Shown piece by piece: positions 44,858 through 53,483 of a stretch of 64,000 bases of DNA; within the stretch, counting starts at the first letter, position 1, and every line of letters begins with the position of its first letter. The notes beneath the pieces are model-generated. The model had not been told where the DNA came from and made no database searches. It saw only the letters and a program-made list of their open reading frames with translations. Source of the DNA: Oscillospiraceae bacterium Marseille-Q3528 (lineage in GTDB: Bacteria; Bacillota; Clostridia; Lachnospirales; Lachnospiraceae); assembly GCA_018223385.1 (NCBI GenBank), contig JAGTTR010000014.1, positions 43,000-106,999 of the forward strand, read 5' to 3'. Position numbers and translations under genes: made by a program.

Positions 44858-46177
44858 TTATTCCAACGTTTTCCCTGTACGCTTGCTAAACATAATATCA
44901 AGAATAATATTGTCCATCACCGGGGAGCCATCATTTCCAAGTCGCACAAAATTGCGGATTGTATGTGCGGGATCTTCTTCCACGATTCCGTCATCGGATG
45001 AAACACAGGTTCCTTTTATTGCCATAAACGCTGATAAAAAAGCCATGTTTACACAGGCACTGACTTTCATTGCACAGTCTGCCTTGGCTCCATCACAAAG
45101 CATTCCCGTCATGCATCCCATCATGTTATTAATGGCATATCCTATTTCTTTCGGACCCCCGCCCAGCAAATACACGATTCCGCAGCTTGCTCCGGTTCCT
45201 GCAATCGTTGCGCCGCAAAGCGCCGATAAAAGCCCGAAACGACAATGAATATAGATTGCCATCAGATGCGACAATGTTACCGCCCGAAACAATCTGTCAT
45301 CATCTATCCCAAAGGCTTCCGCTGCAGTAAGCACCGGTATCGTCGCTGTTATTCCCTGATTTCCCGAACCCGAATTGGTAACCACCGGCACACCGGCCCC
45401 TCCCATACGGGCATCAATTCCACTTGCTGTGCGTTCCATTGCCGCAGTCACCACATCACTCCCCATAGTTCCTTCGCTTCTGGCATTCATAATATGATGT
45501 CCGATCGTAAGACCAAATGGTTTCTGTGTTCCCTCTTCTGCAATTCGTTTATTCACCGCAATTGCCAGTTCCACCATGTGAAGATCGTCAGTCTGGCGAT
45601 CCAGTTCATTGACAAAGCGATAAATGGATTCTACGGACAATGTATGTTCCACCAGATCCGGAGATATTTTCTCCGTTCCGGTTAACTGTTGTTTTTTCAA
45701 CAGACAGACACCATCTTTTTCCAGATATACCAGATTCGTATGCGCGGTTGCTATGATTGCTTTTGCCTGATGTCCGTCCGCACTTCTTACCTCCACTTCA
45801 ATATACAGTTTTTCTTCTGTATTTTTCATTCCCATATGGACATGGCCGTCTTTTACCAGTTTTACTGCCTTTTCCCGCTCTTTCTCTGATGTGCTGTCAA
45901 TCACCTGGAGTTGCCGTTCCACCATTCCTCCTATAGCACCAAGTGCTGCTGCATAATTAATCCCGGTGTTCGAAATTCCCGGTATTCCGGCAGACATTGC
46001 ATTCTTTATGATATTCACACTAGCCAGCACGTGTACTTCAGCCACTTCTGTCTCTAACTGCTCACTTGCATAGGCTGCACACAATGCCACCGCTGCCGGT
46101 TCTGTACAACCTGTTGCAAGCTGCATTTCACTATTCAAAATTTTACAGAATAATTCCCGTTTCATCTTCTTCACCAT
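44858..46177 (-). CDS. L-cysteine desulfidase (UPF0597/CyuA-like, Fe-S)
   Basis: A 439-aa protein of the serine-dehydratase-alpha-like / UPF0597 family, members of which break L-cysteine to pyruvate, ammonia and sulfide using a [4Fe-4S] cluster. Visible motifs: ATGCTEPAAVALC with Cys24, TNSGSGNQGITATIPV (about 267-281), and C-terminal cysteines at about 332, 361 and 368 in GASCGIVYLLGG and GMLCDGAKADC, the likely cluster ligands. It is the last gene of a deacylase-TRAP operon, 30 bp after dctM. The start may be ATG 46177 or ATG 46165. A different beta-elimination substrate is possible. Confidence 0.83.
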   Translation of the reverse strand: MVKKMKRELFCKILNSEMQLATGCTEPAAVALCAAYASEQLETEVAEVHVLASVNIIKNAMSAGIPGISNTGINYAAALGAIGGMVERQLQVIDSTSEKEREKAVKLVKDGHVHMGMKNTEEKLYIEVEVRSADGHQAKAIIATAHTNLVYLEKDGVCLLKKQQLTGTEKISPDLVEHTLSVESIYRFVNELDRQTDDLHMVELAIAVNKRIAEEGTQKPFGLTIGHHIMNARSEGTMGSDVVTAAMERTASGIDARMGGAGVPVVTNSGSGNQGITATIPVLTAAEAFGIDDDRLFRAVTLSHLMAIYIHCRFGLLSALCGATIAGTGASCGIVYLLGGGPKEIGYAINNMMGCMTGMLCDGAKADCAMKVSACVNMAFLSAFMAIKGTCVSSDDGIVEEDPAHTIRNFVRLGNDGSPVMDNIILDIMFSKRTGKTLE

Positions 46178-46207
46178 GATATCCCTGTGTTTTATTTGTT
46201 ATTTTTG

Positions 46208-47488
46208 TTATGCAGTCAAACCCAAAATGCCCATAGAAACTGCCGGAAATGCATTTACAAGTAACAGTACAAGCAACTCTGCCACAAGAAAAGGAATGAT
46301 TTCTCTTGCAATTTTTTCCAAAGGAGTATCTCCTATTACCGTAGCCACAAACAGGCAAGAACCAACAGGTGGTGTGATCGCACCAATACTTAAATTCAGG
46401 CAAATAATGATACCAAATTGAATCGCATCAATTCCAAAAGCTCTGACAACCGGAAGCAGCAATGGCGCCAGAATGACAACCGCAGCGCCTCCATCCATAA
46501 TGCACCCTACAACAAGAAGAAGGAGATTAATAAGAAGCAATACCATAAATTTACTGTCAGCAACTGCAAGAATTCCTGCAGACAGCTGTTGCGGAACCTG
46601 CGCCAGCGTCATCACTTTTCCAAAAACACCGGCAGCAGCCAGAAGAATAAAAATGGTTGCACCTGTCACGGCAGATTCCGATGCGCATTCCAAAATCCCT
46701 TTCAGATCGAGCGTGCGATCTACAAATAATGCAATAATTACCGCATAAATGCAACAGACTGCACCTGCCTCTGTCGGAGTAAACATTCCACTGTAAATCC
46801 CTCCAAGGATGATGACCGGAACCAGAATAGCCCATTTTGCCAGCCACATTGCCTTCAGGAAAGCAGAAAACTGAAAATGTCCGTCACTGGCTTTGAGGCC
46901 TTCCCTTTTAGCTGTCATATAAACCGCTCCGCACAAGAAAACAGCCATCAGAATTCCCGGAATCACACCTGCCAAAAACAAACTTCCTATAGATGTTTCC
47001 GTTCCTACCCCGTATAACACGAACATAACACTGGGTGGAATAATAGGGCCGATAACACCACCAGCTGCTGCAATGGCGAGTCCATAAGGTTTTCTGTATC
47101 CCTGTTCCTCCATTTCCGGCACCATCATGGAACCAATCGAGGCTGTTGTTGCAGAAGCAGATCCACTTAATGCTGCAAAAAAAGCAGATGCTACTACCGT
47201 CACCATCCCAAGTCCACCTGTAAACCGGGAAAAAACTGTTCCTATCCAATTACACAGTTTCTTGGAGATACCTCCTTTTGTCATAACCGATCCGGCAAAA
47301 ATATAGAATGGAATTGCCAGAAGAGGATAAGAAAACAGAGAATTCATTGCCGCTGATGCAATAGCCGTGAGAGGCGCAAGATTCAATATGTAACAACTGA
47401 TTATTGAAGACAACAGCAAAGAAAATGCAATCGGAACTTTCAATATTACCAGCAGAAAAAACAATCCAAGTATCAGCACTGTATTCAT
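46208..47488 (-). CDS. dctM: TRAP transporter large permease (DctM)
   Basis: A 426-aa protein with about 12-13 helices. FAALSGSASATTASIGSMMVPEMEEQGY and GGVIGPIIPPSVMFVLYG are DctM signatures; LNLSIGAITPPVGSCLFV is the second-half equivalent. Its start overlaps dctQ as ATGA. Works with the DctQ and DctP proteins upstream to import an organic acid by sodium symport. Confidence 0.93.
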   Translation of the reverse strand: MNTVLILGLFFLLVILKVPIAFSLLLSSIISCYILNLAPLTAIASAAMNSLFSYPLLAIPFYIFAGSVMTKGGISKKLCNWIGTVFSRFTGGLGMVTVVASAFFAALSGSASATTASIGSMMVPEMEEQGYRKPYGLAIAAAGGVIGPIIPPSVMFVLYGVGTETSIGSLFLAGVIPGILMAVFLCGAVYMTAKREGLKASDGHFQFSAFLKAMWLAKWAILVPVIILGGIYSGMFTPTEAGAVCCIYAVIIALFVDRTLDLKGILECASESAVTGATIFILLAAAGVFGKVMTLAQVPQQLSAGILAVADSKFMVLLLINLLLLVVGCIMDGGAAVVILAPLLLPVVRAFGIDAIQFGIIICLNLSIGAITPPVGSCLFVATVIGDTPLEKIAREIIPFLVAELLVLLLVNAFPAVSMGILGLTA

Positions 47489-48003
47489 ATGTCTATTTCC
47501 TCCCGAACAATCTCTTCCTGTGAACGAGTGTCACTTTCTCCCCTAAAGGTCTGTATGATCAAAAGAATAATCCGGATTCCGATCAGGAACATACTGACCG
47601 GAATAATAACAGATGCGATCCAATACGGATACTTCCCGCCTAAAGTAGCTGCGTTTCGATTTATATAATTAACCGTCACATAACCTCCAAGATACAGCAT
47701 TATTGCACTGCATATCAGCCAAAGCATCTGTGAAAGTACAGTAAGCGCTTTTCGCAAAGGCTTCGGAAACAGATCAACAAACATACTTACCAGAATATGT
47801 TTTTTCTCATGTGCAGCTGCACTGGATCCCAGATATGCCAGCCAGATCATACAAAACGTCATCATTTCTTCTGCCCAGGCTAAGGACATTTTAAATACAA
47901 ATCGACAGAGCACCTGCGTAAATCCCATGACAATCAAAACGCACATGATTAAACCAAGGAGGTTCTTTTCTATACGATTATAAACCTCATATATCTTTTT
48001 CAT
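47485..48003 (-). CDS. dctQ: TRAP transporter small permease (DctQ)
   Basis: A 172-aa protein with four helices; LAWAEEMMTFCMIWLAYLGSSAAAHEKKHI is the DctQ signature. ATG at 48003 with AAAGGAGG about nine bases upstream. Confidence 0.9.
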   Translation of the reverse strand: MKKIYEVYNRIEKNLLGLIMCVLIVMGFTQVLCRFVFKMSLAWAEEMMTFCMIWLAYLGSSAAAHEKKHILVSMFVDLFPKPLRKALTVLSQMLWLICSAIMLYLGGYVTVNYINRNAATLGGKYPYWIASVIIPVSMFLIGIRIILLIIQTFRGESDTRSQEEIVREEIDI

Positions 48004-48033
48004 TGCTGTTGTCCTCCTTTGTCTCATTCTTTA

Positions 48034-48077
48034 TTCAGCAGGGCAGCCGCACAAAACAATATCTGTGCGACGCCCCT
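48034..48077 (-). promoter_or_regulatory. Intercistronic hairpin between dctP and dctQ
   Basis: GGGGC-TCGCACA and TGTGCGG-GCCCT arms (48064-48077 and 48040-48053) form a stable stem with no T-tail. Such hairpins often raise the amount of binding-protein mRNA over permease mRNA. Confidence 0.5.
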
Positions 48078-48101
48078 TTCTTTATCTTTTCGCAGGTACT
48101 G

Positions 48102-49178
48102 TTATCTGGAACGATATTCCTCCAGCCAGTTTATACACTTGTCCCACAGTTCAGATCCTACATCCTCACGCAGTTTTTCATAACAATAATCTGATACCTG
48201 ATCAGCAAATACCTGATACTGTTCCTCTGTAACCTCATTGATTTCTACTCCGGCCGCTGCAATATCGTCATAAGTTTTTGTCTTTGTATCCGGACTGACA
48301 ACTTCCTGACAGTATTTTTCGGTTCTCTTTCCAGCCTCTTTCATTGCGTCCTGAAGATCCTGAGGATAACTGTTCAATGTATCAAGATTAAATAACATTG
48401 TCATTCCAAGGTTTGTAATTGTCAGTTTTGTATGATATTTACATACTTCCGTAAATTTCTGTGGAACAAAATTACTGGTTGTTGTATACAGGCCGTCAAT
48501 TGCTCCCTGCTGTACTCCTGTATAAACTTCGCTGAATGCCATTGCTACCGGAAGTCCGCCGCAAGCCTCCAGAAAATTGTACGGTCCCGGAGAATCATAC
48601 ACGCGAATCTTTAATCCTTTTACATCATCCGGCGTATAAATCGGGCGCTTGGTATTTTCAATTTCCTGTCCCATAATGTATTCATAGAAAATTGTTGTAA
48701 GGCCATACGATTCACATTCTTTATTAATTGCCTCGTTCATCCACTCTTCTCCGGCAGCATACAGCTCATCCCCATCTTTGAAAAGGAATGGCATGTCCTG
48801 AAGGCGCACCGTCTGCATAGGCGCAAAGGCTGTAATATTAGAAGGCCCTACCAGCGCACCGCTCAGCGTTCCATCCATAACCATTTCACCGATCTCACGT
48901 TCCGAACCCATGGTAGAATTTGGATAAGTCTCCCATTCTACTCTGCCCGGCAGAATTTCATCGACCTGTTCCTGCCAGTAATATACAAGATCCATCATCG
49001 GATTTCCATCCGCACATGGGCTCGCAATGCTGATTTTTATCTTATCCTCTGATGCTTCTTTGGAAGATGCGGAACCGGTATCCGTTTCCTGCTCTTTCTT
49101 CTGATTATTTCCACATGCACATAAGGAGAAAACCATGGCTACTGTCAGCAAAATTGTCCAGATTTTTTTCATTTTCAT
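48102..49178 (-). CDS. dctP: TRAP transporter substrate-binding lipoprotein (DctP)
   Basis: A 358-aa lipoprotein; signal peptide with lipobox SLCACG. The DctP fold is shown by NSTMGSEREIGEMVMDGTL, KGLKIRVYDSP (the Arg that usually binds the ligand carboxylate) and AFSEVYTGVQQGAIDGLY. Ligand likely a carboxylate. Context (deacylase and cysteine desulfidase) points to an N-acyl amino acid, possibly N-acyl-cysteine; inference. Confidence 0.92.
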   Translation of the reverse strand: MKMKKIWTILLTVAMVFSLCACGNNQKKEQETDTGSASSKEASEDKIKISIASPCADGNPMMDLVYYWQEQVDEILPGRVEWETYPNSTMGSEREIGEMVMDGTLSGALVGPSNITAFAPMQTVRLQDMPFLFKDGDELYAAGEEWMNEAINKECESYGLTTIFYEYIMGQEIENTKRPIYTPDDVKGLKIRVYDSPGPYNFLEACGGLPVAMAFSEVYTGVQQGAIDGLYTTTSNFVPQKFTEVCKYHTKLTITNLGMTMLFNLDTLNSYPQDLQDAMKEAGKRTEKYCQEVVSPDTKTKTYDDIAAAGVEINEVTEEQYQVFADQVSDYCYEKLREDVGSELWDKCINWLEEYRSR

Positions 49179-49215
49179 TAACCATCCCTCTTTCCGAAAA
49201 TTCTTCTTATTTTCA

Positions 49216-50226
49216 TTATCCGTTATAATCAGCCGGAGGATCGATCAGGCGTCCTGCCAGGGAACACCAGTCACCCGGATGAATAACCGGAACGCTCCAG
49301 AATCCTATCACCACACCCTTCCATGGTGCATATATTTCTTCTACCCGTCTGCCAAAAAGATCATCAATCACACACAGCAAATCGCCTTCCTCAAATAATT
49401 CCCCTTCTTTTTTGATCGGCGTCATGAAGCCACCATTACGAGAATGCAGATAATTCAATTCAATATGCATTTTGTTCTCAACCGGTTTCTGATTTGTCGG
49501 CGGAATCATTTCAAAATATGCCATAACATTTTTTATTCCGTTATAACATATTTCAATATCACGGAATCTATTATGTAAACGACTGCATTGAGATCCTACT
49601 TCCGGAATAATTGTCGGGATACCAAATGCTTTTTTGTATTCCAAAGAAGTAATTCCTGCGAATGGAAGATTCTGCTGAGACCATAGATACTGTACATTAA
49701 ACGCTTTTGCCATTTCATAACATACTTTTCCAAGTTTATCATCCGGACCGTCAAACGGCAAAAATGCACAAAGCGGTTCCAGATGAAGTACATCTCCGCC
49801 TCCATGGAAATTAATGACTGCATCCGCATACTGCACGACTCTTTCCATATAAACAGCTGCCAGATAGTGTGTGGTATACTGATCTTTACGTCCGGGAAAT
49901 ACCCGATTCAGGTTGAAGCCATCCACAATTGTTGCACGGCTGATCACAGTAAAAGCTTCCATATTTAAGGCAGGCACTCCGATGAATGTTCCGTTGAATT
50001 CCTGACCCTCCAATTCTGATGCAAGCTTTATAATCGCTTCTGACCCTTCTGTCTCATCTCCATGCATGGCTCCATCAACAAGCAGTGTTTTTCCGGGTTT
50101 CCCACCTTCAATGATAATAACCGGTATCTGATAGAAAGATAAATCTGCTTTCTGTCCATAATTGATAAATCCATCTGTACGGTTTTTTCTCTGAGACACT
50201 ACTACATCCAACTGAATTTTTGGCAT
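49216..50226 (-). CDS. M14-type aspartoacylase/succinylglutamate desuccinylase-like deacylase
   Basis: A 336-aa zinc amidohydrolase. Zinc ligands His55 and Glu58 in AMHGDETE and His141 in NFHGGG; Glu209 in IPEVGSQ is the probable catalytic base. The C-terminal domain is beta-rich, as in the family. These enzymes remove acyl groups from N-acyl amino acids; a mammalian relative, aminoacylase 3, acts on mercapturates (N-acetyl-S-cysteine conjugates). No signal peptide, so it acts in the cytoplasm after uptake by the TRAP system. First gene of the operon, divergent from LysR. Confidence 0.85.
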   Translation of the reverse strand: MPKIQLDVVVSQRKNRTDGFINYGQKADLSFYQIPVIIIEGGKPGKTLLVDGAMHGDETEGSEAIIKLASELEGQEFNGTFIGVPALNMEAFTVISRATIVDGFNLNRVFPGRKDQYTTHYLAAVYMERVVQYADAVINFHGGGDVLHLEPLCAFLPFDGPDDKLGKVCYEMAKAFNVQYLWSQQNLPFAGITSLEYKKAFGIPTIIPEVGSQCSRLHNRFRDIEICYNGIKNVMAYFEMIPPTNQKPVENKMHIELNYLHSRNGGFMTPIKKEGELFEEGDLLCVIDDLFGRRVEEIYAPWKGVVIGFWSVPVIHPGDWCSLAGRLIDPPADYNG

Positions 50227-50277
50227 TTACATGCACCCCTTTTCTTTTATATTTCACAAAAAGTATCTTGTATCATT

Positions 50278-50307
50278 ATCATATCATCCCCCTATATTTA
50301 AGTCCAA
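50278..50307 (-). promoter_or_regulatory. Candidate promoter of the deacylase-TRAP-desulfidase operon
   Basis: TTGGAC (50302-50307) and TATGAT (50278-50283), 18 bp apart on the minus strand, about 45 bp before the deacylase start. Confidence 0.5.
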
Positions 50308-50319
50308 AGCCTCTTTTGG
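50304..50319. promoter_or_regulatory. Candidate LysR operator dyad
   Basis: CCAAA, six bases, TTTGG: a perfect dyad overlapping the -35 of the minus promoter. TTTTGGTAT recurs at 50314-50322 and 50336-50345, giving spaced sites as LTTRs prefer. Confidence 0.4.
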
Positions 50320-50324
50320 TATAA

Positions 50325-50353
50325 TTGACATATCATTTTTGGTATGCTATGAT
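50325..50353 (+). promoter_or_regulatory. Promoter of the divergent lysR gene
   Basis: TTGACA (50325-50330) and TATGAT (50348-50353), exactly 17 bp apart on the plus strand; leader of about 130 nt before the start codon. Confidence 0.75.
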
Positions 50354-50489
50354 TTTTATGATGTTTTTATAGGATATTCTCATAGAAATCACATTTCAAA
50401 TTTGCATTTTTTTGGTTGTTTTATGACCTTCAAACATTATATTTTTATCCTTTTTTACTCACAGTAACACCGGAAAGGAATGACGGCAT

Positions 50490-51425
50490 ATGAATGATAA
50501 AGATTTTCACTATGTACTTACTATTTCCAAATGTAACAGTATCAGCAAAGCCGCTGAACTATTATACGTTTCTCAGCCTGCCCTCAGCAGATATATCAAC
50601 TCCCTGGAGGAAAAACTTGGAGTAACCTTATTCGACCGTTCCTCCTCTCCCATCTGTCTGACATCCGCCGGTAAACGCTTTTGCATATATGCGAATACCA
50701 TTCTTGATCTTGAAAACAAATTACTCCTTGAACTCAAACAGGCCTCTTCCATCTCCGGTCACACAATAAAGGTAGGCGTTCCCTATGTTACCGGTGAATA
50801 CATTCTTTCCAGAATAATCCCCAGGGTCATTCATGCATATCCCAATATTCAGATCGATCCCATACAGGATCTCGCCGGTAATCTGGTAAAAAGACTGACC
50901 GCACATCAGATAGATGCCGCCTTTGTGTGTTCTCCTATATCAGATGCAGCTATCCGTTCTGAATTATTGTTTTATGAAAAAATCTACCTGGTAGGACACA
51001 GAAACCATCCTGCGCTCATTACACACGATACTGCAAATGCCACTCTCGAACATCCTCTGATTCTGGATTTTGAAAAACTCCGGAATGTTTCTCTTATTCA
51101 TTGTAAGCCTATTGCCATTATGAGTTATATTGCAGAAGAAGCTCTTAAAAAAGCACATTTTCAACCAGAAAAAGAAATAAAGGCATCTTCCCTGCCCCTT
51201 GCTTTGGATCTCACCTCTCAATGCATCGGATTTACCAGTGTTTTACATTGTCAACTGAAATATAGCCATCCCGGGATTACCCAAACCTTATGCCCGATCC
51301 ATATAAATGACTGCAAACTGCCATTCTATCTCTCCTATAACTCTCATATAAGCAATACAACACCGGAAATGGAATTATTTATAAAAGAAGTCCTGAAAGA
51401 ATATCAGGCAGCACCTTATATATAA
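50490..51425 (+). CDS. LysR-family regulator of the deacylase-TRAP operon
   Basis: A 311-aa LTTR. HTH: FHYVLTISKCNSISKAAELLYVSQPALSRYINSLEEKLG. The effector domain from about residue 90 resembles the CysB/CynR type only in general fold. Divergent position next to the deacylase gene, with overlapping promoters, makes local control very likely. Confidence 0.88.
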   Translation: MNDKDFHYVLTISKCNSISKAAELLYVSQPALSRYINSLEEKLGVTLFDRSSSPICLTSAGKRFCIYANTILDLENKLLLELKQASSISGHTIKVGVPYVTGEYILSRIIPRVIHAYPNIQIDPIQDLAGNLVKRLTAHQIDAAFVCSPISDAAIRSELLFYEKIYLVGHRNHPALITHDTANATLEHPLILDFEKLRNVSLIHCKPIAIMSYIAEEALKKAHFQPEKEIKASSLPLALDLTSQCIGFTSVLHCQLKYSHPGITQTLCPIHINDCKLPFYLSYNSHISNTTPEMELFIKEVLKEYQAAPYI

Positions 51426-51471
51426 AAAAGAATTGCAGTCATGATTTTTATCATTACCGCAATTCTTTTTT
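51424..51471. terminator. Bidirectional terminator between lysR and the FabK-like gene
   Basis: AAAAGAATTGC (51426-51436) and GCAATTCTTTT (51459-51469) form an 11-bp stem with a T-tail on both strands. Confidence 0.85.
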
Positions 51472-52527
51472 CTACCCTATCAATTCTCTTATCAGATCAT
51501 GCACGGTTGTCATTTCCCGGATGCGCCCGATATTGGCTCCACAGAAGATCAGTCCATTATCCACATCTCCCTGTACTGCATCAATGAGCGCTTTCGTGAT
51601 ACAGTAGGGCACCTCCGCCGGATTGCATTTTTTCAGACAGTTATAACATTTGCGAATGGGATCCTTCGTCTTCCCTACCCGCCGGATAAACGCATTGCGC
51701 AGCGCCCGTCCCGGCATGCCCACCGGGCTTTGAATGATGGCAATGTCCTCCTCTTTTGCCTGAATATAGGCCTGCTTATAAGCAGGCGAAGCGTCGCACT
51801 CCTCCGTAGCCACAAAACGGCTTGCAATCTGTACCCCATCCACCCCCAGATCCAGTACATGATTGATATCTGTCCGGTCAAAAACGCCGCCGGCTGCAAT
51901 GACCGGAATGGAAACTCCGTATTTTTCTTCGTAAAACTCTTTGCAGACAAGAATCTTGCTCAGTTCCCCGTCAAAATTAACATCGTCCAAATGTTCCAGC
52001 TGTTCCCTGGTAAACCCAAGATGTCCGCCTGCCAGCGGCCCTTCCACCACAAGAAAATCTGCTGTACGATGATAATGGTGATCCCACATTTTCAGAATCA
52101 GCTGTGCTGCACGGGCAGAAGAAACAATCGGTGCAATCTTCGTCCTGTCCGGATCGTCAATCAAGGCCGGAAGGTCGGAAGGCAGTCCCGCCCCACTGAT
52201 GATCACATCCGCACCTGCTGCTGCCGCCGCACGCACATGCTCTTCATAATGCTTCAATGCCACCATCACATTGACCCCCACCAGACCATTTCCTCCTGCA
52301 ATTTCCTTTGCCCGGGCAATATGCTTTCGAATGGCCCGCAGATTACATGCCGCCTGATCCTTTTCAAATCCCTCTTCTGCATATCCGATCTGTGCTGTAG
52401 AAATCACGCCGATGCCGCCCTCCCGGGCCACTGCTCCCGCCAGACCACTCAGGCTGACGCCTACCCCCATACCGCCCTGGATGATGGGCACCGGAACTTC
52501 CCATTGACCGATCTTCAAACTCTGCAC
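51472..52527 (-). CDS. FabK/nitronate monooxygenase-family flavoprotein
   Basis: A 351-aa TIM-barrel FMN enzyme. PIIQGGMGVGVS (N-terminal FMN loop), VEGPLAGGHLGF with His169, and IPVIAAGGVFDRTDI with the GVQIASRF phosphate loop are clear. The C-terminus has four Cys in CYNCLKKCNPAEVPYC, unlike streptococcal FabK, and common in longer clostridial nitronate-monooxygenase annotations. It may be an enoyl-ACP reductase or a nitronate/other 2-nitropropane dioxygenase-type oxidase; a FabT-box-like operator upstream favours a fatty-acid link. Confidence 0.82.
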   Translation of the reverse strand: MQSLKIGQWEVPVPIIQGGMGVGVSLSGLAGAVAREGGIGVISTAQIGYAEEGFEKDQAACNLRAIRKHIARAKEIAGGNGLVGVNVMVALKHYEEHVRAAAAAGADVIISGAGLPSDLPALIDDPDRTKIAPIVSSARAAQLILKMWDHHYHRTADFLVVEGPLAGGHLGFTREQLEHLDDVNFDGELSKILVCKEFYEEKYGVSIPVIAAGGVFDRTDINHVLDLGVDGVQIASRFVATEECDASPAYKQAYIQAKEEDIAIIQSPVGMPGRALRNAFIRRVGKTKDPIRKCYNCLKKCNPAEVPYCITKALIDAVQGDVDNGLIFCGANIGRIREMTTVHDLIRELIG

Positions 52528-52544
52528 TGTGTATTCCTCCTATT

Positions 52545-52561
52545 ATTTTGATAGTCAAACT
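52545..52561 (-). promoter_or_regulatory. FabT-box-like operator
   Basis: The minus strand reads AGTTTGACTATCAAAAT, matching the streptococcal/lactococcal FabT box (ANTTTGATTATCAAATT) at all but two fixed positions. It sits at the predicted transcription start, a repressor position. Confidence 0.55.
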
Positions 52562-52567
52562 ATTTTC

Positions 52568-52596
52568 AGTATAATCTCCTTCCCTTGTAATGTCAA
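52568..52596 (-). promoter_or_regulatory. Promoter of the FabK-like gene
   Basis: TTGACA (52591-52596) and TATACT (52568-52573), 17 bp apart on the minus strand. Confidence 0.8.
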
Positions 52597-52756
52597 TATA
52601 AATAGTTTTTAGTTCTAATATATATAGTTTCTATTACTATATATTTCACCTCTGGGAAACACACTTTTCCAGTTTCCCAGGTTATCGCAGTTTCTACTCT
52701 CTATTTCAATCATTGATGGGATATACACAAGCCAACTGTTTCTGTTATTGGGGGCA

Positions 52757-52804
52757 CAAAAAAGAACCGTCCCGGCATGTTTCCAATACCAGGACAGTTC
52801 TTTT
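52757..52804 (-). terminator. Intrinsic terminator after the small lipoprotein gene
   Basis: AAGAACTGTCCTGG pairs with CCGGGACGGTTCTT (minus strand, with G-U pairs), followed by TTTT. Confidence 0.85.
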
Positions 52805-52824
52805 ATGATTCTCCATTGTCCGAT

Positions 52825-53313
52825 TTAGTAGTTGATCCCCACAATCTTTAACGCACCGTCTGTCATGCTGAAGGTGATATTGGGCTTACCGCTGTCATCA
52901 CTCATCACAAATCCTGCCATGCTGGCGGAAAGATTTTTCACATCCACACCAGCAATCATGGTTTTCAGTTCCGGCGTGAAAATCTTGTCTGCGCCAAGAG
53001 CTATCAGGTCTTCCTTGGACTCGATGACCTGTCCATCCTCTGCAAACCCGATATACATCGGATAAACGGTCACATCCGCCAGTCCTTCCAGATCCTCAGA
53101 AGCCACCAGCAGCTGCACCTTCTGTGCAAATTCCGTTACCGTTTCGCTGTCCACGGAGAAATTTGCCTCCCCGTCAGATACGACATTCTGTGTGCTGTCC
53201 TCTTCTGCCTCTGTTGTCTCTGCCTTTGTATCCTTTTCCGCCTGCTTCTGCCCGCAGCCGCCCAGCGCCAGCATCAGTACCAGTGCTGCTGCATAGATCC
53301 CTTTTCTTCTCAC
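52825..53313 (-). CDS. Small exported lipoprotein of unknown function
   Basis: A 162-aa protein. Lipobox LALGGC at about residue 20, an acidic Glu/Thr linker to about 50, then a single compact domain with EFAQKVQLLVASEDLEGLADVTVYP and a C-terminal beta-strand ending LKIVGINY. The pattern recalls NTF2-like or DUF3887-like small domains, but I do not recognise it with confidence. It lies 170 bp downstream of the RsiV-like gene and has its own terminator; it could belong to the SigV-like stress response. Confidence 0.75.
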   Translation of the reverse strand: MRRKGIYAAALVLMLALGGCGQKQAEKDTKAETTEAEEDSTQNVVSDGEANFSVDSETVTEFAQKVQLLVASEDLEGLADVTVYPMYIGFAEDGQVIESKEDLIALGADKIFTPELKTMIAGVDVKNLSASMAGFVMSDDSGKPNITFSMTDGALKIVGINY

Positions 53314-53483
53314 GATTTTCTGTCTCCTTTTCTGTCATTCTTCGAAGCTCTTCTATCTCCATTTTCAAAATCATCCGTTCCGATGCCACCATCCTGTAGA
53401 ATACTCCTGTTTTTTGATCTACATTCCTGATTTAAGGTTCCAATTTTTGACCTTGATCTTTGACTTCAATCTCACAATGCCTG

